From: Triangularia verruculosa
Lineage: Eukaryota > Ascomycota > Sordariomycetes > Sordariales > Podosporaceae
Length of the DNA: 64,000 nt
Direction of reading: 5' to 3'
Assembly: GCA_033296885.1 (NCBI GenBank)
Contig: MU863879.1
Location: 186,001 to 250,000, forward strand
Each line of letters begins with the position of its first letter. Positions within the stretch are counted from its first letter, which is position 1. A model generated the notes under the pieces. The model worked only from the letters and a program-made list of their open reading frames with translations. It had not been told where the DNA came from and made no database searches. The position numbers and the translations under genes are program-made. Below, in pieces: positions 33,636 through 45,891 of this stretch.

Positions 33636-36267
33636 GGTGATTGATAAGGATGTCGGTTGGTGTTGATGGAGTCGATCCACAAGTTGATGTGACGGGTGAT
33701 GACTCGTTGAGCAAGCAACGGGTGAAGCGTCAGGTGGTGATGAGGGGACGTTCACGGAACGAGTTGGTAAATTGGACTCTGGGTCTGGGGGGGAGTTAGA
33801 ATAGGGTAGCTTGGAGCCCTAGAGGTCTTGAGGGGGGTTTGGTTGACGAAGGTGGAAGTTGTATCGATCCTTGATGGTTGACGTGGAGAGGAAGAAGGGG
33901 AGAGCTGTGAGTCGGCGCGGCCAAAATTCAAATATTTTTTCGCAAGCGACCGAGTGGCAGCGAGTGGCAGGCGTGGCGGCGGTACGTACCTTGCCTGAAC
34001 AGCAATTGCCTGGGGTTGGTGGGGCCGTGGGAAAGTGCAGGGCAGCGTCAAAGGCAGGGGTTGCGTGGTGAAGTGGTGCTGCGCCCCACCAGACTTCTGG
34101 GGGGTGTTGCTCACCAAAGCAACGGCAAGCAGAGGACTCGGTGAAGGACAGACATCTGGAATCATATCAATGAAACACGTACCTCTTTTGCTAGTGTCCT
34201 TCGATGCTTTGTTTGCTATTTTTCGTGTGTCAAGGAAGCAGAAAGACGGTGTAAGTTGAGCTCTCCTTCTTTTTGCTGGTGTGGTTTGTTTTGTGTGGGT
34301 GTGGCGCGGGGCAGGAAGCTCAACTCTAAATTCTGCGGTTGTGGCTTCTCTATGTGGGTTTTACCGTTATTTGGGGAAGGCAGCAGACTGAGAAAATCTT
34401 CAAAGTCAAAGTGAAGCTCAAAAGCCAGAGGACGTGAAGGAAAGTACCTTAATGTACCCGGAGCATATATATCTCTCGGTGGCCACCCAAGTGGAAAAGC
34501 TCATGCGATAGGCCCGTGCTCCGAATTCTCTCAAAGCTCAGGAGATCTATTGTCATTCAACTGAATGGGAAAGTGGATTGGAGCATCGCATTGTCTGAAG
34601 CCATGGCCGACACCCAGACAAAATTCCATCCCGGAAAGAGCACTCACTTCCACGGGAACAGACGCAAAGTCCCACAAGCTGCAGTATGCTTGTTTCAACC
34701 AGGAATTGCCTGATGACTTGTCTGATAGACATCTTCATGAGAGGATCTATGATTTGGTCATCAATACAATGAGAGATAGGATAACCAAAGCCGTGTGTAC
34801 GACATGAGATGTGTTGGCGATATCCGTAGTGGCATGGCTCTACCGGCACCACCCTTGCTCTCTCTTTGGTGCTGGGTTGAGGTTGCACCAAACGGAAATG
34901 AATCATGAGCCTTGTCAAGCATAGGACAGGCCGGGCATTTCTATCAAGAAGCCATTAATAATCAAATGTCTTCAAAAGATTTGCTAAAGAGCAACCAAAC
35001 TGCTGAATCTCGTACGTAGCTCGCCATCGCGTGTCTTGAAAGTCACCAAGCTGTAACAACTGATGGGAAGCAGGTGGTTTGAGATCATCGACGTTTCTTG
35101 GCGAGCTCGGAGACAGACCCTTGTCTGGTCTTTTGGTTCATTCCACCCGGGAGCTTGGGCGAACAAGCCCAATTCAGTTTGGGGCACGCCCGGCTCCGGA
35201 AGCGCAAGTGATGCCTGGTCCATGCCTAACAAGCTCGGCAACGGAAGATGTGGTGATCGGAGATCATGCTGGTCGCCTTTTTGCTCCTACAAACACAAGA
35301 GATATGCAGCGGCTCAGTAGACGACACACATTTGGCAATTGAAACAAAAGATGTTCCGATGACACAACGCCGCCCGATTGGCTGAGGCCCCCTTTTGCTT
35401 TAGTGGCCCGCAAAAGCAGGGTTGGCATGACAGGCGTTTAAGCGGGGAAATTGGCACTGGGCCCTTGGATGACAGGGTCAGAGGCCAGCCAGGGCAGCTT
35501 CCAGACGCTTCCATCCACACCGCCCCCATCCTGTCCGTCCACTGGTGTTCTGACATGGCGATTCTGCAGTGGTTATTTATGCGCATGCGACTGTAGAAAA
35601 GGGGCAACTCGCTCAGAAATAGGGGCACAGCTTGGCTGTCACGGCTGTATGGATCGCGTGCCCTTTTCTGCCTGTTCAAAAAGGAGCTGAACGACGGCGA
35701 CGGCGATGTTTCCACCTTTCCATAAAAGAGCTCCGCTTTTGACCTCATCGCTGCCCGTTGCCCCTCGTTGCCCCCAGTTTGATCCGAGCATTGTCCAACG
35801 ACATCACACCACCTGAGAATGGCGAACTTGCCTTTGAGAATGGAGCCTTACGCTCGGGGCTGCGTTTGAGAATAGAGCACGGTCAAACCTCCTCTGAGCC
35901 TGAGCCCGAGTCCGAGATGGAATAGATGACGGCAAGCAACCCGATGTTCGGAGGTCCGGGCCGGTGTCGGGGCCGATCCGATGAACCACGAGGCTCTCGC
36001 ATCAAGCCTTCCGCGTAGCCTTATCAATCGGTAAATCATTGTAGCTTACAACAAACTCGACAAGTTCAAAGAAAAAGGCCATAAACGACGTCCAAACACC
36101 GTCGCATAATTGATAATTAAGTTTTCAACTTTATGACTCAGCAATTTGAGAATTTTGCCCGAGGGCAAGTTTGATCAGCTCAAAGTAACATCTTGGACCT
36201 CAAGTACCAACAGCAATATCAGCCTGCCTCATCATTAGTTTGACGAGCTCATCCCCCGACAGATATC
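33636..36267. other. 2.6-kb divergent region between the RRM gene and TAH18
   Basis: Leader and promoter DNA of two divergent genes. The part next to the RRM gene (33640-34300) is G-rich on the plus strand and pyrimidine-rich in the sense of the RRM gene, so it may be a long leader. Open frames on both strands show no domain. I see no gene. Confidence 0.5.
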
Positions 36268-38720
36268 ATGAGTGCAGAACCCAAAAAAGAAGTCAAGATG
36301 ACACAACTGGCAAAGCCGGTTGAGATTGAGGGGAGGAGCATGGCGATTCTCTACGGGTCGGAAACGGGGCAAGCCGAGGAAATCGCGATAGAGGTAGAGG
36401 AAATGGCACGGAGGCTGCATTATCAAACGAGAATGGACGAGATGGACAGCTTCAAACTGGTTGGTCATCCCTCACGAGAGCAACATCAAGCTCCATCCTC
36501 GCAAGACCCCAGCTGACTCTCCACTTCACGGCGTAGTCTGACCTCTTGAAAGTCTCACTTGTGGTCTTCGTAACTTCCACAACTGGCCAAGGCGACATGC
36601 CAACAAACACTCTCAATTTCTGGAAGAACCTTAGGCGTGAGAAGCTCACCAATAGCAACTGTCTCGGATCTGTGAAGTTTGCCATATTCGGACTGGGAGA
36701 TAGCGGGTATAGAAAGTAAGTTGCCTTGTTGAACGCACGTGGACACCGCCCGCTCACAAAGCTGTCAATGCAGGTTCAACTGGGCAGCACGGAAGTTGCA
36801 GGTGAGGCTCCTGCAGCTTGGGGCATCAGAGTTTCTTAGGGCTTCCGAGGCAGACGAACGCCACAATAACGGGTGAGCAACCTTGATCTTACTTCACCGG
36901 TCGCTCAAGTCTCAAGTCTCAACCGTTTAACATAGCTAACGCCATTACAACCAATTGACAGCATCGACAGCATATATCTTCCTTGGAAGGCAGAGTTTAG
37001 AGCTGCTTTGTTGGATAAATATCCACTGCCAGAGGGCGTGGAGCCTATTCCAGACGAACAGCTCCTTCCACCAAAGTATTCGATACGAATCACTCCGACC
37101 ATGGAGCCCTTTCCAGCAGATACCAGTGCTATCAAAAGCGCCCTCTACTCTCACGTAGATAATCCAGCACCTCTGTCACAACGTCGGTTTGAGCACAACG
37201 AGCGACAGGATGCCAGCTTTCCCAGCTGGGAAGCCCGGGAAGACAGCAGCTGGGAGATCCGGACAGGGACACCAGTCGAAGTCTTGGACAAGAACAACGT
37301 CCTCAAGGACCACCCATCAAAGTACCTGCTTGGCAAATCTGACCAGAAATTTGCAGCACTTCCTCCATCAGCACCACTTCGGGTGCCTGGTGGGGTTCTT
37401 GCTGCTGTCGTCGACAACTATCGATACACACCTGCTGACCACTGGCAAGACGTCCGCCACATCATCTTTGATGTTTACGGAGATAACGAATCCATCCTCA
37501 ACAATCTTGGCCAGTCCATTCTCTCCATCTACCCCAAAAACTACCCCGAGGACGTTGAGGATTTGATATCCATAATGGGTTGGACCGACGTCGCCGACCG
37601 ACCCTTGGAAATTACCATCGGTCCCCACCGTCTCTTCCGCAGGTTGGACGGTGAGCCCTCCACGCTTCGAGATATTTTACTCCACAACCTCGACATCACG
37701 GCCATCCCAAAACGTAATTTCATCCGCCAACTCGCCTTTTGGACCACCAACAAAGACGAAGTCGAACGTCTCCGTGAGTTTCTGCTTGACGGCAACGAGC
37801 AAGAGTTCTATGATTACACCTCCCGCCCTCGGCGGACAATCCTCGAGCTTCTCCACGACTTTCCCGGCGTCAAGATCCCCGTCGATCGAGTCCTCGATAT
37901 GTTTCCGATCATCCGGCATCGGGACTTTAGCGTCTGCAACGCAGGCGAATCTCTCACATCGCAAGAGTACCTATACAAGGGTGCTAACTTTCCCCTGAGA
38001 ATGGAAATTTTTGCGGCGCTTGTTGAATACAAGACCATCATCCGGAAACCAAGACAAGGCCTCTGTTCTCGCTATCTCAAACACCTTGAGCCAGGCACTA
38101 ATCTCACTGTTCGCATCACTCCCTCCCGAGGTCTTAACGTCCTACTCCCCTCTCCCGGGGGTTTCGAGCGCCCCCTCCTCGCGGTGGCGACTGGGACAGG
38201 CATCGCGCCGATTCGCGCCTTGGTGCAGGAACGCGTAGAGTACGAGGGCATGCCCGGCGACATCCTCCTCTTCTACGGCGGCCGCAACCGCAAGAAGGAT
38301 TACCATTTCGCGGACGAGTGGACATGGTATGACAATTTCATGACTGTGTATCCTTGCTTCTCCCGGGACCCTGATGACCCCAAGGAGTCTCCTCCTGAGC
38401 CCAAAAAGACGGAGGAGGAGGAGTTCCTCAAGATCAAGACGGAGGAGGAGGAGGACATTGAGTTTGGGCTTGCGCCTGATTTGGACTATGACAAGGGGAA
38501 GAAGTACGTGCAGAACGAGATTAGGAAGAGGGGGAAGGAGGTGGCCGAGATGCTGAAGAGGGGACCGATTGTGGCGGTTTGTGGGTCGGCGGGGAAGATG
38601 CCTGTGAGTGTGAGGAAGGCGTTTGTGGAGGTGTTGGTGAAGGAGGGGGTGGTGAAGACGGAGGAGGAGGCGGAGATGTGGTTGGAGAGGAGGACGACGT
38701 ATTGGGAGGATACGTGGTGA
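36268..38720 (+). CDS. TAH18: NADPH-dependent diflavin oxidoreductase (TAH18/NDOR1)
   Basis: Exons 36268-36459, 36537-36715, 36774-36872 and 36962-38720 give 742 residues, longer than budding yeast Tah18. The flavodoxin domain shows ILYGSETGQAEEIA, VFVTSTTGQGDMPTN and FAIFGLGDSGY. The FAD part has RDFSVCNAG and VEYKTIIRKPRQGLCSRYL, and the NADPH site has ATGTGIAPIRALVQER and LFYGGRNRKKDYHF. Tah18 passes electrons from NADPH to Dre2 for cytosolic iron-sulfur protein assembly. The extra length is partly an acidic insertion rich in Glu/Lys (about 38370-38470) between the NADPH motifs and the C-terminal CGSAGKMP. The protein ends in YWEDTW, matching the aromatic C-terminus of the family. Confidence 0.93.
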
Positions 38721-39541
38721 TTCTTCTTTCTTTTTCATTTCTTTTTTTTTTTTTGGTTGGGGGGGAAGGATCAAGCGGGGCAAAAAGGAAATGGGGGATA
38801 TAAAAAAGGCGTTGGATTTGGAGTAGATGTAGGTAGGTAGCGTGGTATGGAATAGTATATCAGGCTTTGTGCTTGCGTTAAACAACTCCTCTTTAGCTAT
38901 TTGTGTGGGACGGTGACTGTGAGGACGTATATTATGACCCCATTTGCTTGGGAGATTCACGGCACCACCGCATCCACCCAAAGACAAGATTTTAGATATT
39001 TTCTTGTTTGTATTACTACACGTATTTGGTACACGGGTATCTACTCTGCATACACCGCAATGCTTCACTCTCTTTCCTCCCAGTTTTCCTTTTTTTTTTT
39101 TCTCCGCCCACTTCTTTCCACCTCCGCCCTCTTGAAATCTGGTTTATGTGTTATCCATTTTTCCCAATCTCGAGTATGTAACTCTCCGCGCGTTGCAGCA
39201 GAGAAGACTTTTTGGTGACCAAGAGACCCAAAGGGCAATGTCAGTCAAGCAATCTTTTGCAGAAAAACCCATTGCTCAAAAACTCGGAGAAATTCATTTG
39301 CTCAATCTTTAGCAGCAGAAAGAAATTCGACTTTTCTCTCGCTTCGTCTCCTGTACCCGTGCTAGAGTCAGTTTTTCATTGCCCTGCCCTTCCCCTTTTC
39401 AATAGCCCTTACACCGCCGTCTCATCATCAACAACAACAAAAAGGGACAAGACGGCTCAATAAGGTAGATGATCACTTCACCAACGCCCGCGAGTGGAGT
39501 GTAGGGATACTCGCTGTAGAAAAGGACGCCGGTCGTGACTC
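38721..39541. other. Convergent gap between TAH18 and the acinus-like gene
   Basis: Contains T-rich runs near 38740 and 39090. No coding signal on either strand. Confidence 0.6.
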
Positions 39542-41701
39542 TCAACGCCTATTCCGCCCACCACCACCACCGCCACGGCGCCGGTTGTTGTTCCTCGGCG
39601 GACCGGTATATGTCGGCAGCGGCGCCCCATCAAACCTCGACCTCGGCACATCATTATCCCCCTTATCCCACCTCCGGTGATCGTCCATCGTCCGCTCCAT
39701 ACTAACCCGAGCAAGTCGATCCGGATGAACCATTGGTCCATTATCATCATCACCATACCCCCCGCGGCGGCTGTGATCATCCTCCCTGTCTAGATCCTCA
39801 AACCGATCCCGGCTCCAGTTCCCACCACCACCACCACCCGCACGATCATCCCTCACGCGATACGCCCTGTCATCCTGGCGCCTGAGAGGAGGAGACGGCG
39901 TCCGGCGACCCCCCCCGCGACGAAGCTCGTTACGCTCCCGACGCTTCCTCGCTTCACGGATGGGGTGGCGGATACCGATGAAGACCTCCTTGCCGCGGTC
40001 CACGAATTGGCTCCTATTCTCGAACGTGTAGCGGTTGATCTCGTCTTCGCGGCCCATGTCCCTATGCCGGTCCTGGGTGTAGTACGAGCGCATGTTTTCG
40101 AGGCGGCGCTGGGCTAGCTCTTCCGAAACAGGTTGGTAGTAAATAGATGGGCCGGTAGAGGTCATCTTCATGTTGTCAAAATTGTCGAGATCGTGTTTTG
40201 CTTGGCCCCTTCCCCTAACACGAGGGCCGGATGGCGGTCCTTGAAGCTCAGGGAACCTGCGGCCCGGTCCGGTAGGGACAGCTGGGGGCCCGAGTGGCTG
40301 CCGAGCAGGTCTGCTATTGCGCGAATTCCCCGTGTCAGCTCCGCCGCCCTCAACCAAAGAGGCCACGACTTCTTGGGTGTCCGGGTCTTCTTCGTATATT
40401 ACTTCCCAGCGAGCTTGACGGGGACTGTCTTCCTCCATACCAATCCACTCTCCCACCTTCTCCGCTGGGATGAAGTCGACCCAGAGTTCTTTTCTGGTGC
40501 TTTCATTCGGCCAAACTTTTCCATGCAGTGCTGTGCGGACCCTCGAAGCTGCTGAAACGCTGTCGAACTTAACAAGAGCGTGGGTGCGGATACGGTCGAC
40601 ATGGAAGTCACTGATGCAGGCGTCGTTCGGCGGGGCGCCTGGGAAAGCGGCAAGTTGAACAAGGTATTCGCGCACCTGGAGCTCTTTCAGAGGTCTCATA
40701 AAATTCTTGATGTAGAGAGCAGACGTGGCAGGGTGCCTAGACCGCTCGATTCGGCCAAACTCGTCCAAGGGCGTATCAATATCCATGTTCTGCTCCTGAT
40801 AACGAGGTTGATTGTCCTCAAGCCTCTGGCCCCAGGCTCGCTGCTGGCGCTTGTGGGGAGGTGATTCCTCGCGAAACCGAGTCTCTGGGCTTCTTGGGGC
40901 TACCACTTCGAAGGGGGTAATTTCGCCGAGGTGCTTGTTGGCTGGCAAGCCTTGCTCATTTCTTGACTCTTCCGATTCTTTTTTCTCCCAATCGTCTTGT
41001 CGAGCTCGCTTGCTAGATGATTCGTCACCAGAAGGGGGCGGGCTTCTGGACCGACGCTTTCGGCTGACGATATCTTGAACTACTTCTGTAACTGCGGAGG
41101 GCTCGGTTTCGAGAATTTCGCTGACAGGTGGGATCGAGCCTTGCTGATTGGCAACCTCAGGCTCATTGGCCGACTCTGGCTGCGCGGTGGTATCAAGTTT
41201 AGAAACGGCTTCTAGAGCAGCCTCAGGCATAGCTTCTTTGGCAGGTGAGGGTGGAGATGGTGAAGTCGATTTCTCTGGGGCTGTTACTGGCGCATCATCC
41301 ATAGCAACGTCGCCATGTTTGTCTGTATCCGTAGACTCTGGCGCGGCTTCTTGTTCGGCCTTTGGGGTGTCGCTGTTGGCGGGCTCGGGGACCGAAGATG
41401 GAGCTTCAGGAGCAGGCGAGGTCGCTTTCTCGGCGGGGGCATTGTCCTCTACCGGCGCGTCGTCCATGGCGACATCATCATTCCTTTCTGTCTCTGCTGC
41501 TGGGGTGCCATCGTTTTTGGGCTGAGCTTCGTCGGCGGGGGTTTCGCCATCGGCTGTTTCATCGACCTCTGCGGTTTGGCCTGCCTCGTCCTCGACCAAG
41601 CGAGCAACGAGCGCAGCTTTCAGGCCAGTAGTCGCGAGCTTACGGCGCTTAAGCTCTGACCGCAGCTGAGTAACGGTCAATTTTTCGAATTCAGTCGCCA
41701 T
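39542..41701 (-). CDS. SAP-domain, RRM-like protein, acinus-like
   Basis: A single exon of 719 codons. Residues about 4-40 form a SAP DNA-binding domain (FEKLTVTQLRSELKRRKL). A long acidic, Ala/Pro-rich linker carries a near-repeated unit, VAMDDAPV, twice. An Arg/Ser segment (SRKRRSRSPPPS) follows. An RRM-like domain begins TSALYIKNFMRPLKELQVREYL and ends ELWVDFIPAEKVGEW. Near the C-terminus lies GPSIYYQPVSEELAQRR with RYTFENRSQF and then Arg/Gly-rich sequence. The order SAP, RRM, RSB-like motif matches animal acinus, the splicing and exon-junction ASAP component. Orthology is inferred from this order and motif similarity. Confidence 0.78.
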   Translation of the reverse strand: MATEFEKLTVTQLRSELKRRKLATTGLKAALVARLVEDEAGQTAEVDETADGETPADEAQPKNDGTPAAETERNDDVAMDDAPVEDNAPAEKATSPAPEAPSSVPEPANSDTPKAEQEAAPESTDTDKHGDVAMDDAPVTAPEKSTSPSPPSPAKEAMPEAALEAVSKLDTTAQPESANEPEVANQQGSIPPVSEILETEPSAVTEVVQDIVSRKRRSRSPPPSGDESSSKRARQDDWEKKESEESRNEQGLPANKHLGEITPFEVVAPRSPETRFREESPPHKRQQRAWGQRLEDNQPRYQEQNMDIDTPLDEFGRIERSRHPATSALYIKNFMRPLKELQVREYLVQLAAFPGAPPNDACISDFHVDRIRTHALVKFDSVSAASRVRTALHGKVWPNESTRKELWVDFIPAEKVGEWIGMEEDSPRQARWEVIYEEDPDTQEVVASLVEGGGADTGNSRNSRPARQPLGPPAVPTGPGRRFPELQGPPSGPRVRGRGQAKHDLDNFDNMKMTSTGPSIYYQPVSEELAQRRLENMRSYYTQDRHRDMGREDEINRYTFENRSQFVDRGKEVFIGIRHPIREARKRRERNELRRGGGRRTPSPPLRRQDDRAYRVRDDRAGGGGGGNWSRDRFEDLDREDDHSRRGGYGDDDNGPMVHPDRLARVSMERTMDDHRRWDKGDNDVPRSRFDGAPLPTYTGPPRNNNRRRGGGGGGRNRR

Positions 41702-42926
41702 TTTCGGAATTGGTAGGTTGTTGGCAACTCAGGTAGTCGGGTGTTGTAAGTATGCACATGCTGTGCTCGATGAAAAGTTGCAGAACATCAAAAAGTCGCC
41801 CGACGCGAAATCAGGAGCAGGGATTGTTAGCGTGGTGTTCCGTTGAAGGCGCACGGGCCGCTTCCGAGGGTCGGCATTTGCCTTTGATGCTTGCTGCTAA
41901 TCACCCCTGCACCCGGTCAATGACCAGGCACACACCCCACCTTGACTTATACAATTGATGGAACTATCCGTTGCTGGACATGGGCTTCCAACGTCAACTC
42001 ACGTTTGCCCCTTATGGAATGTGTCTATGTGAGAGACTATATGTCATGCCGTTGTCTCGATATCTCTCATGCATCGTTGTAGCTATCCCCCTCTAAACCC
42101 CTTCTTCAATCCAACTGGAACTCGACCCCCCACGTTGGCTTCTCCAATCCTCTGAGTCCTTGACCTGTTGCCGGTTATTGGCACATTGGTCATCTATTCG
42201 CTGCCTTAACCGCAATATGTCGTTGGGGAAGTGTGATGATGTAAGTGACGGCTGAATGAGGCCAACCAGGCACGAATCAGAGGCGCAATTCGGATTCCTT
42301 TTGACTCCCAATTCGTGCTTCCACATTGCTGCCCGCCAGCCTGTCAGTCACTGCGCCCTCCTCGGCTCAATCCTCTGGCATCGGGCCACGACGAGGCATA
42401 TGATTTGCACACATGAGCCGCCGAATGCAGCTTGGATGAAAATCATCTGGCCATTCGGCGAGGAATTGAAGCATTCCTGATATAACATAACGTTCAGGGG
42501 TTGGCCCAACTGAAGCCAGTTCTTTGAGTTGGGAAGGTGCTGCCCCTCTGCTTCCGGAACATACCTTGCACACCATCCCATTGTTTCCTCAACTGAGACG
42601 GAAAAGGCACATTCACTCGATCTGCTTTTCCCACGTTGCTTTCTATTTACAGCCCACTTCTCCTCCATTCTCGCCCACGCTTTCCACAAAGACATTGATT
42701 GTCGAGCTGCAAAAAGAGAAATAAGCTTCACCAGTCGCAGCCAACACAGCTCCAAGCCATCAAAACCATCGTCAATTGTGGCCACAACCATCTCAAACTT
42801 TGCCCTCCATCACCGAATCCGAACAAATACACGTCAGTTCGCCAATATCTCAATCATTCGCCCCTATTTTGAGATATTTTGGCCTCGCATCCCACCTTTG
42901 GACCTCAAGAGGCTGCCAATTTCACG
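41702..42926. other. Divergent promoter region of the acinus-like gene and the 42927 gene
   Basis: 1.2 kb between two divergent starts. Overlapping frames at 42348-42791 (-) and 42529-43023 (+) have no recognisable product and lack continuing exons. No gene is seen. Confidence 0.5.
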
Positions 42927-44331
42927 ATGGGGCCCTCTGGTGCGCTCTCATCGCTGCCAAAGCTCATGGCAAGCGTTGGTCACTGGGTTGACTCAGTCAG
43001 ATCCTCACCACCAATGCCTCTGAGCCCACCGCCAACCTCGGAATGTGGCGGCAACGAGAGGATCGAGGAAGACTCCCGTCTTCAGGAATACATCGAAGAA
43101 GAGATCAGGCAAAGCATCGAACATGACGACGATGGCGACGCCCGGATGACCGACTCAGATCGCTCTACACCTCCAGATTCTGTTCTTAGAACCCCTGAAT
43201 CCCAGCATCTGCGCGGCGGTTTCCCCAAGAACCGCCGGGTGTCCTTTGGTCACTACAGCACAAGCGCGAGGCTTGCCATGGTCCAAGAAGACTTGCCAAT
43301 AGAGATGGATATGGAGGCCTATGACACAAGCAGCGACTGGGATGACTATGGCACGGTCCCCCAGGTGATTGACGATTATGAGGAAGGAGTTGCTCGGCTT
43401 GAAGGCAGTGAGGACTGGAATGCGGACCAAAGGAAGGTTCACAAGCTCATCTTTCTTCGTGGTTTACATCCCATGATCCCCTCAAATTGGAGGATCTGCT
43501 TCAAGATGTGGGGAATCAACCAACCCCATCTTGACGATGTCTTCACTCCTACGGATAGCGAAAAGCGTGTGGTGATCCATGCCTACAAAGGTATTCATGC
43601 AGGTAAGTCACATATCACAATCCCTTTCTGATGCCAAGGAAACAACTTCTGACATGAAAACAGCCGGCAAAGCACTCGAGAATCTGTTCTACCTCTCCCA
43701 GTATGTCACAGACTATGAGGAACTTGGACTACAGCGGAAGGCGTCCAGTCTCATCGTCAAGGCCATCCGGAATTACATCAAGTGGTCCATGATGGACGCT
43801 AGCATCACACCCCGAAAAGACCTCTCGGTTGTCCTGGTGCACGACTACACGGCACAAATACACAACCTGCCGCCCTCGTCATCTCGGGGTAACTCCATGG
43901 AGGCCGACCCCGAGTCATCTGTCGATGATAGCGACGAAGAGCAGGAACGCGAGGACGGCTACGACGACCACACGGCAAAGATTGAGATTGAGTACCTCAT
44001 GTCTCGCAGCATTAAGAAACGACTGCGAGCGCTGGGGAAGCGATGGCGTGAGGTTCTTATGAAGAACAAGACGTTCGTCGCGGAGCCACCGACGCTCTAT
44101 CAGTTCAGTATTATTCAGCATATGGTCGTGCTGAGCAGCTATGATCCGTCGTCGCCGAAGAACCCGATTATTATTCTGGATCAGTTCCCGATGAATGATC
44201 GGGGGCAGTGGTTGTGGAATGCGCTGAGTATTGCGATACCGGTGCATTTGGCGAGGGATGCGATGATTGAGTTGCTGGATGTGGAAGGGGTTACGGCGGA
44301 GGAGGGGGAGAGTGATGACCCGGATGTCTAG
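42927..44331 (+). CDS. Uncharacterised protein, conserved-looking, acidic N-terminus
   Basis: Exons 42927-43602 and 43664-44331 give 447 residues. The intron has a GTAAGT donor and an ACAG acceptor, joining IHA to AGKALENLF. The first ATG is in good context (ACGATGG). The N-terminal half is acidic and Ser/Pro-rich, then RLEGSEDWNADQRKVHKLIFLRGLHPMIPSNWRICFKMWG begins a folded part. The second exon continues with helical sequence (VIHAYKG, LENLFYLSQYVTDYEELGLQRKASSLIVKAIRNYIKW) and ends PIIILDQFPMNDRGQWLWNALSIAIPVHLARD. A 30-residue acidic insert interrupts it. No family is recognised. The even hydrophobic pattern and clean splice suggest a real gene of a fungal-specific family. Confidence 0.75.
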
Positions 44332-45882
44332 GCTGGGTCACTGGGAAGTATTCTTACAAATGATGTGGACCATTTCGGTATCGGTCGAGGGATGAGCATA
44401 GCGTCCGGGAAGCGTTGGGAGGTTGTTAAGGGCTATTTTTTTTGATCATTTGTTTTTTTTATTCGCTCATCTTTGATTGTATTTCTTTACGATTGTGTAG
44501 CATACATATACCCTGGGCAGGAGTCGAGATTCATCATCGTGTCGTGGTAAAGCTGGGTGATGATGAATTGTGTTGTTTTATGTACTGTACCGTATTCAGT
44601 TGCTGACAGGCTGTGTTTGAGTTTCGGATGGAAGAGGACAGGTGCTCGTCAGTAGTAGTGATTTAGCTAGGTAGCTAAAGGTCGTTGTTGTTTGCCTATG
44701 AGTGTCTTGTGGGCCTGGAGGAAGAGCGAGTGGTAGTCCTGTCTAGAAACAACAGACATTGCGAGAGAAAAGAGCCGCAATTTTGTTCATGTAATAGGAA
44801 ATCGTTCGTCAAGTTATCGAGATAGGGTGGATGGGGTTTACCGTGTGTGTGTCTCTATTTTCTGGCCTCTGTTCACAATTCTCTTGAGGCCTGCCCAAGA
44901 ACAAGAGGTGGAGTGTAACGGTTGCGGTCCCTTTTCTTCAGCCGACCTCGACAGTGGCAATTTCGTGGGCTAGACACGAGAGTGTCATAGTATTGGAGTT
45001 ATTGTAGGCAGGCACATTTGGTAGTTCTGTCGACATCGGGAGGTAATTACGGTGCTATGGGTGCTGGGCGGAGTTATTCGAGTTTGTGTGTACTTTAGTC
45101 TGCGAGAATTCTAAGCCATGTGAGTTCGCGATTTCAGTACAAGGGAATTTCTACCACTAGGCATGCGTGGTTTCGTAGAAGAGCATGTTGAAGAATGTGC
45201 CAGATTGCAGTTCAAGAGAAATCCAGAGAGAAGGCTGGGCCGAACAACGGACCAGAGATCGTTGGATTTGCAATCCCGATGCCGCAGTGGATCGGCAGGA
45301 TATTCCGGCGTGCCGCTAAGATCTTTGCTCGTAGGGACGGAACCAATCAGATGACTGGTGATTATCCTGTACCCCGGATTCGGAGTTGAGGTCGGTGGAG
45401 CTTGCTGTAACGAGGAGCCGGTAGGCGACAGCGGAGTCTTGTCCTAGAATTTTTGGGGGCTGGAGAGGAGGTTTATGTCACGTAAGATATGTAGTCTTAC
45501 CTACTCTGATCCGATTGAGGACGAGCGGATTTGAGGAGTATTTTTATTCAACCGAAAAAACGTCGAGAGGGGAAACGAGGCATTGCTGAAAGTCGTTTGC
45601 TGACTGCTGATTTGAATATCACAATCTTTGGGTGATAATGAGGTCGGGGGCACTTCTGCTGATGGAATTGATAAAATAGCTTGGCACGGATCTGGGCTAT
45701 CAAATAGGATGATAAGCCGACGACGCCGAGATTCCAAAGCTGCTAAGGCACCAGTCGCACCGAATGAGAGACGGCGCAGCGGCCCAAACCGGATTTGGCT
45801 TCTCGGGCCCCAGTTTCGTCTCGGGACACCGAAGTTGGTTACTATCGAAGGATAACGATCGCTGGTAGCCGTTGTCTTGATG

Positions 45883-45891
45883 ATCTGATAA
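45883..45891 (+). promoter_or_regulatory. ATCTGATAA, consensus iron-GATA-factor site
   Basis: Exact match to ATCWGATAA, the binding consensus of the Urbs1/SreA/Fep1 group. It lies about 1.5 kb upstream of the SRE start. Confidence 0.5.

Noticed and set aside
42879..42926. Extension of the 42927 gene by 16 codons
   Set aside because: The codon at 42879 is TTG; the first ATG in frame is 42927 in good context.
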